Shown: positions 47,072 to 57,169 of the stretch, piece after piece | Position numbering within the stretch: the first letter of the stretch is position 1 | Layout: the number at the start of each line of letters is the position of its first letter | DNA from: Cryobacterium roopkundense | GTDB taxonomy: Bacteria > Actinomycetota > Actinomycetes > Actinomycetales > Microbacteriaceae | Assembly (NCBI RefSeq): GCF_014200405.1 | Contig: NZ_JACHBQ010000001.1 | Location: 2,790,001-2,854,000, forward strand | Length of the DNA: 64,000 bases | Reading direction: 5' to 3' | The notes under the pieces: model-generated | The model's database searches: none | What the model was told of the DNA's origin: nothing | The model's input: the letters and a program-made list of their open reading frames with translations, nothing else | Translations under genes and position numbers: made by a program

Positions 47072-47124
47072 CCTAACGACGCTTCCGCGAAAATCCTGTG
47101 CCCTACCCGGCTCCAGCCTGCGAA

Positions 47125-48105
47125 CTATGCGGGCTGAACCAGATCGCGCAGGACGTCCTGCAGGCCGAGTCCGTAGTTGGAGTATCGTCCGGTTCCCCAT
47201 TCCGCTAAAACCGGTCGAAGTCGCCTCGCTCGGCCTACCGGGAGTGCGCTGCGCACACGCTCGTGTTCGAGCTTCTCAATAATTCGTCGGCTCACCTGGT
47301 TCGGCACTTCGAAACCGGGTGATGCGATCCACTCTGCCAAGGACCGGGCGCGGTTGAAGAGACGGGCGTTGCGGGCGGAACGTGACGTCCGAAGCCGTCC
47401 AAAACCGGTGTGCAGCGTCAAGGTACTGACCCCAATTTCGTTGGTGCCATGCTGTCGATAGTCGATCAGCGAGGTCTCCAGCAGGTCCATCTCACCGGAC
47501 ACCGCAGCAACCATCGCCAGCCATTCATCGTGCACCCACGATGAGGGGAACGACCCGGCACGCTCAAAGAGTTCTCGGCGCAACATGGCCGTGGCACCTG
47601 TCACGATATTCCGTCGAAGCAGGACCTTATAGGCATCCCCTCCATGTACGGAACGTTTCTCATCAATGGAGACACGCAATGTACCGAAAAGCGACTCCCC
47701 AGTAGGTTGCCCAGTGCTTCCCACGATTCGCGCATCCGTATGCAGGAGAAGCAGATTCGGGCGCGCCTCAAACTCCGCGATCATGCGCTCGATCTTCGTC
47801 GGGTCCCACACGTCGTCCTGATCGCACAAGGTGAGCAGGTCACCTGAGCAGGCTGCGAGCGCCTGTGCAAAATTCGACGTGACGCCCAGTGCCGTGGCGT
47901 TATGCAACACGATTAGAGAAGGGTTAACTCGGTCACCGAGAACCTCAGCCGCTACGGCCAGAGTCGCATCCGTTGACGCATCGTCGCTGATGACGATCTC
48001 ATCGGGGACCCTGGTTTGGTTCAGGATGCTCTCAAGCTGCGACCGCAGGAATGCATCACCGTTGTGGGTGCACAGGGCGACCGAAACTGTCGGACGGGGC
48101 GTCAT
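47125..48105 (-). CDS. family 2 glycosyltransferase (rhamnosyl-type)
   Basis: A 326-residue GT2: VSVALCTHNGDAFLRSQLES, IVISDDASTDATLAVA, and the acidic motif LLTLCDQDDVWDPTKIE, the DQDD element common to rhamnosyl- and related transferases. WVHDEWLAM supplies the catalytic base region. The start is ATG at 48105 or GTG at 48123 (18 nt upstream). It is divergent from the following GT2/DUF2304 pair. Confidence 0.88.
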   Translation of the reverse strand: MTPRPTVSVALCTHNGDAFLRSQLESILNQTRVPDEIVISDDASTDATLAVAAEVLGDRVNPSLIVLHNATALGVTSNFAQALAACSGDLLTLCDQDDVWDPTKIERMIAEFEARPNLLLLHTDARIVGSTGQPTGESLFGTLRVSIDEKRSVHGGDAYKVLLRRNIVTGATAMLRRELFERAGSFPSSWVHDEWLAMVAAVSGEMDLLETSLIDYRQHGTNEIGVSTLTLHTGFGRLRTSRSARNARLFNRARSLAEWIASPGFEVPNQVSRRIIEKLEHERVRSALPVGRARRLRPVLAEWGTGRYSNYGLGLQDVLRDLVQPA

Positions 48106-48178
48106 GTTCGATGGATTTTCCACCAGCCGAGCCTACCTAACAACGGAGGGACGATCACCACTTTGGTAGGATTCGCCT

Positions 48179-48916
48179 ATGACAAGCTCTCTCACGGCCA
48201 CGTTAATTGTGATGCCTGCACTCAATGAGGAGGAGTCGGTCGCAGCCGTCGTCACCGAGGTTTTCGCTAAGCTGCCTGGAGTCAGCGTTCTCGTTGTGGA
48301 CGATGGTTCGACCGACCGAACTGTTGAACGGGCACGCCGCGCGGGCGCCACTGTCATCAGCCTGCCGTTCAATCTCGGCGTTGGGGGTGCCATGCGCGCG
48401 GGCTTCAAGTACGCCCTGCTCCATGGTTTCGAGAACGTCGTGCAGGTCGACTCCGACGGCCAACACGACCCGGCCGGAGTCCCCGAACTTCTGCAGGGTC
48501 TGGAGTCCGCCGATCTCGTTCTCGGCGCCCGCTTCGCCGGAGAAGGTGACTATCTGGTCACCGGTCCCCGGCGGTGGGCAATGGTCGTGCTCGCAGGCAT
48601 CCTCAGCGCGCTGGCCAGAACGAAGCTGACCGATACGACGTCCGGATTTCGGGCCACGGGACCCCGCGCCGTCCGCCTCTTCGCCGAGCACTACCCGGCC
48701 GAGTACCTCGGGGACACTATTGAGTCGCTCGTCATCGCTGCTCGTGCGGGGTGTACGATCCGACAACTGCCCGTGTCAATGCGCCCGCGCGCGGGCGGAG
48801 TCCCGTCCCACGATCCGCTCAAAGCCGCTGCCTACCTGGGCCGGGCCGGTATGGCTCTGCTTATCGCGCTCATGAGACCTCGGGTGCCCCTCACCAACGA
48901 AGGAATCCCCGCATGA
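48179..48916 (+). CDS. family 2 glycosyltransferase (dolichyl-phosphate-mannose-synthase-like)
   Basis: A 245-residue GT2 with IVMPALNEEESVAAVV, VLVVDDGSTDRTVERAR, the catalytic QVDSDGQHDP and TDTTSGFRATG. It has no clear multi-helix region and probably makes a polyprenyl-phosphate sugar. Its stop overlaps the DUF2304 start by ATGA; these two are almost always adjacent and probably form a complex at the membrane. Confidence 0.9.
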   Translation: MTSSLTATLIVMPALNEEESVAAVVTEVFAKLPGVSVLVVDDGSTDRTVERARRAGATVISLPFNLGVGGAMRAGFKYALLHGFENVVQVDSDGQHDPAGVPELLQGLESADLVLGARFAGEGDYLVTGPRRWAMVVLAGILSALARTKLTDTTSGFRATGPRAVRLFAEHYPAEYLGDTIESLVIAARAGCTIRQLPVSMRPRAGGVPSHDPLKAAAYLGRAGMALLIALMRPRVPLTNEGIPA

Positions 48917-49299
48917 ACGTCGCAAGCTACATATTCGGCATCGTGGCCGCTCTCTTAGCGCTGTCGGTGGTAATCGAGATGCTGCGCCGACGCCGACTGC
49001 GCGAACGGCACGCCGTATGGTGGATCGTCGCCGGGCTGTTGGCACTGCTGCTGGGGATATTTCCCCAGGCACTGGTTTGGGCCGCTGACGTCGTGGGCGT
49101 CGAGATTCCGACCAACCTCGCGTTCTTCCTTAGCCTCTTGGTGCTCTTCCTGGTCTGCATCCAGCAGAGCGCGGAGCTGACAGATCTAGAAGGCAAGACG
49201 CGCATCCTTGCGGAAGAGTGCGCCCTCCAGGAAGAGCGCCTCAATCGCTTGGAGAAGGCGTACTCGCGGCGGCCTTCGGGGGCGGACGAGAATTCCTGA
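48913..49299 (+). CDS. DUF2304 family membrane protein
   Basis: This 128-residue protein has three hydrophobic segments and a C-terminal coiled-coil-like tail (LTDLEGKTRILAEECALQEE). It is the standard partner of polyprenyl-phosphate-sugar synthases such as the upstream gene. It may anchor that enzyme. Translation is coupled by a 4-bp overlap. Confidence 0.88.
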   Translation: MNVASYIFGIVAALLALSVVIEMLRRRRLRERHAVWWIVAGLLALLLGIFPQALVWAADVVGVEIPTNLAFFLSLLVLFLVCIQQSAELTDLEGKTRILAEECALQEERLNRLEKAYSRRPSGADENS

Positions 49300-49330
49300 C
49301 ACCTGGGCCGTAGCCGTTCCCAGGCCCGTA

Positions 49331-51370
49331 TTAGCCGCGGCCTGCTGGGACGATCTCGTAGATGCGCATCTCGACCTGACCTTGCTGGATCGTCGACTTC
49401 TCTAAGACGCAATCCAGTTCAGCGCTTACGGGCGAATCCGCAAGAATGTACGACACCTCGTCTTGGGCAAAGGACGAGCAGGGATCCACGGTCACGGCGA
49501 TCAAATTCGCCTGGGGATTGGCGATCTTCAACGCACCGGTTCCGAGGCTCCACTGCACCTGCCCCAACCGGTTCCACTCATTCTCGTACTTTGACGTCGG
49601 GTCGATCTCGTCCCACATTTGCTCGGTGGGGTAATTCTGCACGCCACTGAGTGAGCTCACTCCCGACTCGACGAGAATAGCCATGGTTTCGTACGATCCG
49701 ATTCCGATCCACACTCCTGTTTCTGCCTTGTCCGCCTTCAGTATTGCTTCTCCAGTGTCTGTCTTACTGAGGTCGAAAACGCCCTGATAAATGGGATTCA
49801 CCCCCCATCCCATCAATACTGAGGCGACGAGGAGCATCGCCGCGGCGGCGACGACTCCACGTTTGATAAACAGGAGAAGTGTCATGAGTACCAGCAGAAC
49901 TGCGATGATCTTCCACGTCGGGGCGAGCCCGAGTATCTCAGGGTTGAGCGAACGGATCCGAGACCACAGCGCAAAGATGATCACAGCCGCGAATACGCTG
50001 CAACAGAGGCCGACGATCCACGCGCGTTTTGTTTCGGCTCTGTCCACGTGGTCGACCACAAGAATGGCAAAGAGGGGGAGCAAGACCACAAAGACGACCC
50101 TGAATCGTTCGGCAGGAACTCGGTCCAACTGTAGAACGTGCGCAACGGCATCCCACCCCGGTACCAAGAGGTAGGCCGCGATCAGCGCAAACAGGAGAAC
50201 AGCGCTGACCAGCAGCCAATCGACTCGATGCTTCGATCCAAAGGACCGAACGGCAAACCAGATCAGGCCAGGCAGGACAAACAGACTTAGCAGGATCACT
50301 GATGACGACTCGGACGAATTGAGCCCGAGAAGGCTCCCCCCCGGAATCGCCTTGAGGGCCTGATTCCAGGGTGCGCCACCAATGCCAGCCAAGTAGGGGT
50401 CTCCCACAAGAACACCGCCAGTCGCGGCCAAACGCTGGCCCGGATACACGGTCGACTGGATAGCGTCAAAGGTGGCAATTCTCGTGAGTGCCCAAACAGC
50501 CGTAATCACAATCGCAGCCAACCCCGAGGCGATCAAGGGTGTCAGTCTTCCCCAAGCCGCCCGGGCACCCCCAACGGCCCAAGGCCGCACGCGAAAGAGG
50601 AAGCCGACCGAGAAAGTTAGAAAAACAAGCAGGCCTGGAATAATGTAGGGCACATAAAGGCCCATAGCCAGGGTTACTGCGAAATACCCCGTGGCCACGG
50701 ACCAGACAATACGAACCCAACGCCTAGTGTCGACGAGCACCCAAACTACAGCAGCCATGGCCAGAAGTGGCCAAGCGACGGAAAACAGCGTGCTGGGCCC
50801 GTACCACCACTGCAGGAAAGGTGTGAAGAAGAGCGCGATGGAAATCAACGCGGCTGTGACTGGACGACGCGGCAGCAACGTGACCGCAAGCAAATAGCAC
50901 GAACTCACAAGGACGAACGCCGGAACCCACCAGTGCCAGGCCATGCCAACGTTCAGACCAAACAGAAGATAGCCCCACACGTGCGGCCGAAACAACGAAG
51001 ACCAGTCCCAGGAGGGAAGTTCGTTTAGCACCGTCATGTCGGTGCCGCCCGGGAACATCGTGTTGAGAGCTGGGAACCCTTGGTTGACCTGCGACACAAC
51101 CCAGCCCTGCTGAACCAACCACTCGTCGGCGCGGATTCCTCGCGGAATTCCATCGAGGAGTCGCGGGTCAGGTCCAGAACCAAGCGTGAACCAGTGCGCA
51201 CCGGATGAGGTTCCACTGATGCCAAAGGCGATCAGCACCGTAGCCCCCAAAGCAACAAGAATCGGGAACCACGCTATGACACGCCAATTCGGAAGGCCAA
51301 CACTATTAGGCGTCACGAGTTGGGAAAAATACGCCGCCCCGCGCGACCATAACCCCGGGATACCAAACAT
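49331..51370 (-). CDS. large polytopic membrane protein, DUF7657-like
   Basis: This 679-residue protein has about 12 helices and a C-terminal extracytoplasmic region of about 150 residues. The N-terminal third has an acidic extracytoplasmic loop (GSGPDPRLLDGIPRGIRADE) like that of GT-C enzymes. The C-terminal part (VGIGSY, NPQANLIAVTVDP, with two Cys) is soluble. It resembles membrane proteins found in Gram-positive polysaccharide loci; a glycosyltransferase role is possible but unproven. It is convergent to DUF2304. Confidence 0.75.
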   Translation of the reverse strand: MFGIPGLWSRGAAYFSQLVTPNSVGLPNWRVIAWFPILVALGATVLIAFGISGTSSGAHWFTLGSGPDPRLLDGIPRGIRADEWLVQQGWVVSQVNQGFPALNTMFPGGTDMTVLNELPSWDWSSLFRPHVWGYLLFGLNVGMAWHWWVPAFVLVSSCYLLAVTLLPRRPVTAALISIALFFTPFLQWWYGPSTLFSVAWPLLAMAAVVWVLVDTRRWVRIVWSVATGYFAVTLAMGLYVPYIIPGLLVFLTFSVGFLFRVRPWAVGGARAAWGRLTPLIASGLAAIVITAVWALTRIATFDAIQSTVYPGQRLAATGGVLVGDPYLAGIGGAPWNQALKAIPGGSLLGLNSSESSSVILLSLFVLPGLIWFAVRSFGSKHRVDWLLVSAVLLFALIAAYLLVPGWDAVAHVLQLDRVPAERFRVVFVVLLPLFAILVVDHVDRAETKRAWIVGLCCSVFAAVIIFALWSRIRSLNPEILGLAPTWKIIAVLLVLMTLLLFIKRGVVAAAAMLLVASVLMGWGVNPIYQGVFDLSKTDTGEAILKADKAETGVWIGIGSYETMAILVESGVSSLSGVQNYPTEQMWDEIDPTSKYENEWNRLGQVQWSLGTGALKIANPQANLIAVTVDPCSSFAQDEVSYILADSPVSAELDCVLEKSTIQQGQVEMRIYEIVPAGRG

Positions 51371-51505
51371 GCTTCACTCCTCGACTGACGAAAATCGCAC
51401 GTACGCGACGGTTGAGATCCGGGACGCTCAACGGGCGATTTCGAATCGGCGGGTAGCTATGTGAAGCTACGTGGCCGACCCCAGACTAACAAAGCTTCAG
51501 GGCGG

Positions 51506-52773
51506 TCACCTTTCCCGGTCGAATGTTCCTACGTTTACGCGCACCGTCTCCCGCTCGCGTCCCGACGACAAAGTCTCGCGCGCTAGGAGTGCAAGGAAGC
51601 CGCCGAACGCCAGAGACCCCACAGCCCATACCAACATGGGCGACACCGAAATATCCCACCACCACTGCGCCCCGGCATCCAAATCCGGACCCCGCTCATC
51701 CAGGCCGGTCAGGTAGCGCCTCATGTTCGTGTGCAGAGCCAGAGAGTTCCCCCCGGCAAGCACAGTCAGGGGAATAAGAGTTTGGGTCCATGACAGCCGA
51801 AACCGCCATAGGTCGATGTCCAGCAACGCCAGCCCGCCCAACATCACGACGAGGGGTAGAACATATCGCGGTTGGACATCGGTCCCGACCTGCGCGCCAG
51901 ATCTTGCAAGAATGTATGCAGGAATTACACACATCGATGCAACAACAATGCCGACAGCAAGAATTTTTCGGATTGACGACTCTTTCAGGCCGACTGAGAC
52001 GCAGGCGACAAATACGCCAAGCCCGCCGACCCAAACGACGGAGGGAAGGTGGGTGTCTAACCATCCGAGATCCCAAGACCCGAATACGCCGACCCAGAGC
52101 GAGGGCACCTCAAGGAGGTTGACCAGGAAAAGGCTCTGCCAGCTGGCAGGCCCCGGCGAGCCCAGTCCGGACAGGGCGACGGACGACTGAGATGCTGAGA
52201 GGGCGAATCCAACTGCCACCACGACAAGCAGGAACGGTAACAGGGCAGCACCAACCCATCGCCACGTCTTCTCCACGGTGAGCACACAAACAACGAGTAT
52301 CGCGAGCACCGCGTATACGCTTGCGTCGGCTCTGGCCCCGGCGCCTATTATCAACGCCAATACGGCAAGCGCTCCTAGACCGGCCCTCCTCCAACCTGAT
52401 GATTCGAAGTATCCCAGCAAAGACATCCACAGAGCACCAGCTGAGATGATCGCCCACGAGCTGGGATTGTTAGAAGCCAGCAGGAACATGCCCAAGGGCA
52501 CGGACGTTATCACGAGTCCCCAGACCAAGGTCAGTCTGCGATTACCTGGCAGCAGATTCCAGAGGGCACAGAAGATCCCGACGAGAAGGAGAATGCTGAC
52601 GGACCTCATCAGGACGGCGGAAGACTCAGGTTCGCCGGAGACGAAAGCACTCATCGTCATGTAAAAAACCGGCGGATAGAGACTATTGAAGTTGCCTCTA
52701 TCCGTTGCAATCAGACTGTCCTCCCCATGAAACGTCTGACACTCCGCGCTTTGGGACGGGACGAAGGCGTAAC
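51506..52773 (-). pseudogene. DUF2142 membrane protein, 3' part (interrupted by IS21 element)
   Basis: The 3' part of a polytopic membrane protein of the DUF2142 family. The open frame of 445 codons found here begins in insertion-element DNA (about the first 30 codons are not native). Native sequence starts at the target duplication CGTAAC (52768-52773), at codon 78 of the original gene. The piece has SAECQTFHGED, TDRGNFNSLYPPVFY and about 10 helices. Joined to 57981-58212 it gives exactly 500 codons including the stop. The gene is probably a GT-C-type or export component of the polysaccharide locus. Confidence 0.82.
52768..52773. repeat. target-site duplication, outer IS21 element (left)
   Basis: CGTAAC, repeated at 57975-57980. 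It directly precedes the TGAATATT end of the element. Confidence 0.85.
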
Positions 52774-52931
52774 TGAATATTGGCTTCGATGGACACCACC
52801 TATGGTGCGGTTGAGCCCCACTGTTCAGATGCGTGACTTGCATCGTTCAGCCCCACTACCGGCGTGGTTGAGCCCCACCTGAAAAGCTCCTTCCACCAGG
52901 TGAGCGCCACCTGGTGGAAGGAGTACCGGTA

Positions 52932-54482
52932 ATGGTACGGAAGATCAAAGCGAAGCAGATCCTGCAGCTTCGTAATCAGGGCTTGTCGCGACGGGCGATC
53001 GAGTCCGCCCAGGGCATGTCCCGGCACAGCATTCGAGCGGTGCTCGATGCTGCAGAGCGGCTCGGGCTCGGCTGGGATGACGTCGCCGAGTTGTCGGAGG
53101 CCGCGGTGTATTCGACGTTGTTCCCCGGCCGCGGCGTCCACGAGTCTGTCTTCGCGCAGCCGGACTGGGGCCGGGTGCATACCGAACTCGCGCGGGTGGG
53201 AGTGACGTTGAAGCTGTTGCACCAGGAGTATGTCGACCAGGCAGCGATGGCGCAGGCGACGATGAGTTACGACCGGTTCTGCCGGCTCTATGCCGAGCAC
53301 GCCGCAGTCTCGGGGGCGACATCCCGGGTCGGCCACAAAGCCGGCCGCAGCATCGAGGTCGACTGGTCCGGGCCGACGATGCAACTGCTCGACCCGACGA
53401 CGGGCGAGATGTCGAAGGTGTATTTATTCGTCGCGTGCCTGCCGTTCAGCCGCTATGCGTTTGTTGAAGCGACCCTGGATATGCGGCAGGAGGCGTGGTT
53501 GCGTGCGCACACGGCGATGTTCGCCTTCTTCGGCGGCAGCGTCCCGCGCCTGGTGCCGGACAACTTGAAGACCGGAGTCATCTCCCACCCCAAGGAGGGC
53601 GAAGTCGTTCTCAACGATGCCTACCGGGAAATGGCGGCGCACTACTCGGCGGCGGTGCTGCCCGGGAGGGTTCGGCACCCGCGCGACAAAAGTAGCACTG
53701 AGAACACGGTGGCCCATGTCGCGACCTGGGTCATCGCCGGTTTGAGGAAGGAGACGTTCACCTCGCTGGCGCAGTTGCGCCGGCGAATCCGGGAACAGAT
53801 GGAGGCCTACAACCGGGAGCCTTTCCAGAAACGTGTCGGGTCCCGCCTCAGCGTGTTCACCACCGAGGAGAAGCCGTTGTTGCAGGCGCTGCCGGCGGCA
53901 CCGTTTGAAATCAGCACGTGGTCCTATAAACGCAAGGTCAACGCCAACGCCCACGTGGTCTGGGCCAAGAATTTCTACTCCGTTCCCTTCAGCCACATCG
54001 GCGCCCTGGTGGACCTTCGCCTCACCGAGACGGTGTTAGAGGTTTATCGGCGCGATGAGCGTCTGGCCAGCCATTTGCTGCTGCCAGCAACGACCAGCAA
54101 CCAGTATCGGACCAACGATGCGGACTTGCCCGAGGGGCGCAGCTTCCAGGCCTGGGACCGACCTCGGATCGAGGAATGGGCCGCGCGGATCGGGCCGGCA
54201 ACACTCACCGTGACGGCCAAGATCTTCGAGACCGTCTTCATCGACGAGGCCGGCTTCGACGCCGCACTGGCCGTGCTGAAACTCTCGCGCCGTTTCCCGT
54301 CGGCCCGGGTCGAGGCCGCCTGCGCACTCGCGCTGCGGGGCCCGGTCCGCTCTCCGCGTTATGCGCATTTGCGACCGATCCTCGATACCGGGCAAGACAA
54401 AACCGGACAGGCCCCTGAACCGGAACCGGACCATGGCGGTTACGTTCGTGGCAGCGCTTATTACGCCGGAGGGAACCGTTGA
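52932..54482 (+). CDS. istA: IS21-family transposase IstA (outer element)
   Basis: A 516-residue transposase with an N-terminal HTH (QILQLRNQGLSRRAIESAQG) and a DDE integrase core: D in SIEVDWSGP, D in RLVPDNLKTG, E in DKSSTENTV. GAAGGAG lies 9 nt before ATG 52932; a GTG 18 nt upstream is less likely. It ends VRGSAYYAGGNR and overlaps the istB start. It appears complete. Its partner istB is broken, so transposition would need IstB in trans. Confidence 0.92.
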   Translation: MVRKIKAKQILQLRNQGLSRRAIESAQGMSRHSIRAVLDAAERLGLGWDDVAELSEAAVYSTLFPGRGVHESVFAQPDWGRVHTELARVGVTLKLLHQEYVDQAAMAQATMSYDRFCRLYAEHAAVSGATSRVGHKAGRSIEVDWSGPTMQLLDPTTGEMSKVYLFVACLPFSRYAFVEATLDMRQEAWLRAHTAMFAFFGGSVPRLVPDNLKTGVISHPKEGEVVLNDAYREMAAHYSAAVLPGRVRHPRDKSSTENTVAHVATWVIAGLRKETFTSLAQLRRRIREQMEAYNREPFQKRVGSRLSVFTTEEKPLLQALPAAPFEISTWSYKRKVNANAHVVWAKNFYSVPFSHIGALVDLRLTETVLEVYRRDERLASHLLLPATTSNQYRTNDADLPEGRSFQAWDRPRIEEWAARIGPATLTVTAKIFETVFIDEAGFDAALAVLKLSRRFPSARVEAACALALRGPVRSPRYAHLRPILDTGQDKTGQAPEPEPDHGGYVRGSAYYAGGNR

Positions 54483-54535
54483 GCGCTCTGGACGGTGAGA
54501 CCAAACGCAAGCTCCGCGAGATGAACGCCGGCGAG
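54479..54535 (+). pseudogene. istB 5' fragment (outer element)
   Basis: The first 19 codons (MSALDGETKRKLREMNAGE) of the outer IstB ATPase. It begins with TTG, with GGAGGG 5 nt upstream, and overlaps the istA stop. The inner IS21 element cuts it after GGCGAG. The rest continues at 57170-57862 in the same frame. Confidence 0.85.
54530..54535. repeat. target-site duplication, inner IS21 element (left)
   Basis: GGCGAG, repeated at 57164-57169. The element begins TGGCGGATAGTC right after it. Confidence 0.85.
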
Positions 54536-54658
54536 TGGCGGATAGTCGTAAATGGTACGGGTAGTCCACGTTGTTGGTACTGCTGTTCCGGGGAGGTGGA
54601 ACTGGCCAGGCTGGCGATGGGGCCAGCCCGGCCAGATCGTCTGGACGACGTTCGGGCG

Positions 54659-55438
54659 TTACTCCCAGTAGTCCTTCGCGGTCTTTGCTTCGTCGCTGCG
54701 CAGGCGTCGCATGTCGACCTCGCCGAGGTTGAGCGTGCGAGCTTGACTGGCGAGCCGGTTGACGGTGGAGTCGGCCGCTATCCGGTCGGGTAGGGCCTCG
54801 ACCCAGTAGGCTGGCCCGGATTGGCTGACGATGATCGTCGGCAACCGATGATCACGGTTGGCCAGGATCGAGAAGAGATCGCTGGAAGCATTGGGGTCGA
54901 TCCCCACCGTTAAAAAGTCGTCGATGATCAGCAAATCCACGTCGCTGAGCTTGTTGAGCATGTTCTGGTGCCCGATCGCGTCGCCTCGAGCGATGACCAG
55001 CTGGCGGGCCAGATCATCCATCCGGGTGTAGTGAACGCTGTGCTCGCTGTGGCAGGCAGCGATGCCGATCGCGCAGGCCAGATAGGTTTTACCGCCGCCG
55101 GTGGGCGAGATGATGAGTAGGTTTCTCGGGTCGGCCTTCCAGTCGTGGGCGGCGTAGCGTTTCATCCGCACCGGGGTGATGTTGCGTCCCGGCGGGTAGT
55201 TCAGCTCAGCCACCGATGCCTCCGGGATCGGGAACTTGGCTTGACGGATCAGTTTCTCGATCCGGATTGAGCGGCGAAGCTCCAACGCCTCATCGACGGC
55301 CGTGAGGAACAGCTCCTCGGGCGCGGCAGCATCGTTGGCTTCGTCCTTGATCAGTTCCTCGAACCGCGCCGCGAGGTGCGTGATGCGCAGAGCCTTGAAT
55401 TTGTCGTGGTCGACGCTGGTGAATACGCTGCCGATCAT
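54659..55438 (-). CDS. istB: IS21-family ATPase IstB (inner element)
   Basis: This 259-residue AAA+ helper of transposition recruits and regulates IstA at the target. Walker A is ISPTGGGKTYLA, Walker B is VDLLIIDDFLT, and sensor-like motifs include IIVSQSGPAYW. The start overlaps the istA stop by one base (TGATG). It is complete. Confidence 0.93.
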   Translation of the reverse strand: MIGSVFTSVDHDKFKALRITHLAARFEELIKDEANDAAAPEELFLTAVDEALELRRSIRIEKLIRQAKFPIPEASVAELNYPPGRNITPVRMKRYAAHDWKADPRNLLIISPTGGGKTYLACAIGIAACHSEHSVHYTRMDDLARQLVIARGDAIGHQNMLNKLSDVDLLIIDDFLTVGIDPNASSDLFSILANRDHRLPTIIVSQSGPAYWVEALPDRIAADSTVNRLASQARTLNLGEVDMRRLRSDEAKTAKDYWE

Positions 55439-57018
55439 CAGCGGTCCTTGTAGTAGTCGGCGCCGCGGACCATGACGCTGGGCGTATCGGCAGGCCCGGG
55501 CGGGCTCTTCGTATTCGTGGCCGCCGGCACCAATGGGTGGCTTTGTTTCTTATCGCCGGTGATGGTCGCCATGATGCGTTTCAGCGTCGTGTAGGTCGGG
55601 TAACCGCGCTGGTTGACGATCTGCTGGCACGCCGATTCGAGTCGCTGCTTGTTGCTCTTGCCGAGGGTCATCAGGATGTTTTGGCAGTCGAGGTAGGCCT
55701 GAGCTTCGATGACGGAACGGTCCAAGATCATCTTGATCACCGTCACGGTCGCCGGCCCGAAGCTCTTGGCGCGATGCTCGAACCACTCCCGTGTCCAGAG
55801 CCCTTCGAGGTCGTGGTGGCGTTCCGGGGCGTGCTCGGCAACGGTGGAGTATTGGCCCTTGCGTCCGGATTTGCGCGGGTGTTCGCAGATGAGCGTGTCG
55901 CCATCAAAGATGGTGACGTTGCTGCCGGTCAGACGCACTCGCAACATCTGCCCGGCCAGTTTGTAAGGCACCGAGTAGTGCTGGTACTCGGCAGTGACAT
56001 GGTAATTTCGCCCCACCTTCAGTTGCTTCCACGAGACCGTATCGAATCGGTGCGCCGGTAACGGCTGGAGCAGCTCGGCCTCGGCGGCGCGGAATCGTTC
56101 GGACCGGGTGGTGCCGTCGGCGCGGCGCATCTGCTCGTTCACTTCGACCATGCGTTCCTTGATTGCAGAATTGAGCTCGGTGAAGGTTGTCCATATTTCT
56201 TCGGCGAGGTAGCCTATTACTCGCTTGTTGATGGTGTTTACCGCTGATTCTGCGGCGGCTTTGTCCCGGGGGCGGCGGACGCGGGCTGGCACGACGGCGG
56301 TGGAATAGTGGTCGGCGAGCTCTTGGTATCGGGCCTGGACGACGCGAGCACTATCGTCTTTCACCGTTCGGTGGGTGGCGGTGGCGGCGTTATCGGGGAC
56401 GATGAGCTGGGTTGAACCGCCGAGGAACTCGAAGGCCTGAACGTGGGCGTTGTTCCAGGAGTCTTGCTTCATGTCGGCATAGGCCGAGCAGAAGATCAGC
56501 CCGGAAAACGGTAGGACCGCGACGAAGAGGTAGCCCTTGCGGATCTCCCCGGTGACCATGTCTGCAACCGGGAGTGTGTCGCCGGCCCAGTCCACGAGTA
56601 GTGCTCGGCCCGGATCGTGGTGCAGAGTCGCCACGACGTCATGCGTGTTCACGAACTCGGTGAACAGCTCGCAGTACCGCGAATACCCGTACTTACGCCC
56701 CGGCCGTGCCGAATCCAAACCCACATACATTCGCCATCCCTGCTGCAGCGTGAAGTGCTTATTGCTCTTCATCGACTTCAGCGTTCCCACGAAGTCAGGC
56801 TGGATGAAGGCTTCCGATACGCTGCGGCGTTTGTCGGGGAACAGTTCTGCCCACTGCTCGTCACTCATCGCCGCGGTCGCCGCGGCGGTCAAGTTCTTCG
56901 CTGTGATGGTCTTCTTCACCATCGAGATTTCGCGGCGTGAACATCCCACTAGGCCCGTGATCTCGTCGTAGCTGCGGCCCTCGAATACCAACGCTGTTAT
57001 GGCTTTGTAGCTCGCCAT
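55438..57018 (-). CDS. istA: IS21-family transposase IstA (inner element)
   Basis: A 526-residue transposase. The N-terminal HTH region is RSYDEITGLVGCSRREI. The DDE core has D in ALLVDWAGDT, D in LIVPDNAATAT and E in DKAAAESAVN. The start ATG (MASYKAITAL) has GGAGGGGG 7 nt upstream. It is complete and only distantly related to the outer IstA. Confidence 0.93.
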   Translation of the reverse strand: MASYKAITALVFEGRSYDEITGLVGCSRREISMVKKTITAKNLTAAATAAMSDEQWAELFPDKRRSVSEAFIQPDFVGTLKSMKSNKHFTLQQGWRMYVGLDSARPGRKYGYSRYCELFTEFVNTHDVVATLHHDPGRALLVDWAGDTLPVADMVTGEIRKGYLFVAVLPFSGLIFCSAYADMKQDSWNNAHVQAFEFLGGSTQLIVPDNAATATHRTVKDDSARVVQARYQELADHYSTAVVPARVRRPRDKAAAESAVNTINKRVIGYLAEEIWTTFTELNSAIKERMVEVNEQMRRADGTTRSERFRAAEAELLQPLPAHRFDTVSWKQLKVGRNYHVTAEYQHYSVPYKLAGQMLRVRLTGSNVTIFDGDTLICEHPRKSGRKGQYSTVAEHAPERHHDLEGLWTREWFEHRAKSFGPATVTVIKMILDRSVIEAQAYLDCQNILMTLGKSNKQRLESACQQIVNQRGYPTYTTLKRIMATITGDKKQSHPLVPAATNTKSPPGPADTPSVMVRGADYYKDR

Positions 57019-57163
57019 CAATGCCCCCTCCGTTAGGAATCGGCAACACCGGTCGTGCTGCCGTCCTGTCAAAGGGATCAAATCAAGATGGCCGCCGTAC
57101 CAACTCCGTGGAACGGCAGTACCAACAACGTGGACTAACCGTACCGAGTCGGACTACTCGCCA

Positions 57164-57169
57164 GGCGAG
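57164..57169. repeat. target-site duplication, inner IS21 element (right)
   Basis: GGCGAG, the second copy of the 6-bp duplication flanking the inner element, immediately after its CGCCA end. Confidence 0.85.

Larger units (their letters stand above)
54536..57163 (-). mobile_element. inner IS21-family insertion sequence
   Basis: This 2,628-bp element is inserted in the outer istB. Ends are TGGCGGATAGTC (left) and, on the complement of the right, TGGCGAGTAGTC, followed by nearly identical subterminal sequence GGTACGG-TAGTCCACGTTG and TTGGTACTGC. It carries istA and istB on the minus strand, both complete. Its proteins are well diverged from those of the outer element, so it is a separate IS21 lineage rather than a duplication. 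Confidence 0.9.

Noticed and set aside
49303..49325. Terminator hairpin CTGGG/CCCAG between DUF2304 and the convergent gene
   Set aside because: Only five pairs with an 11-nt loop and no T-run; too weak to list.
52774..52843. Native N-terminus of the DUF2142 open frame (MQVTHLNSGAQPHHRW)
   Set aside because: These codons come from the outer insertion element; the duplication and the 5' half at 58 kb show the true sequence.
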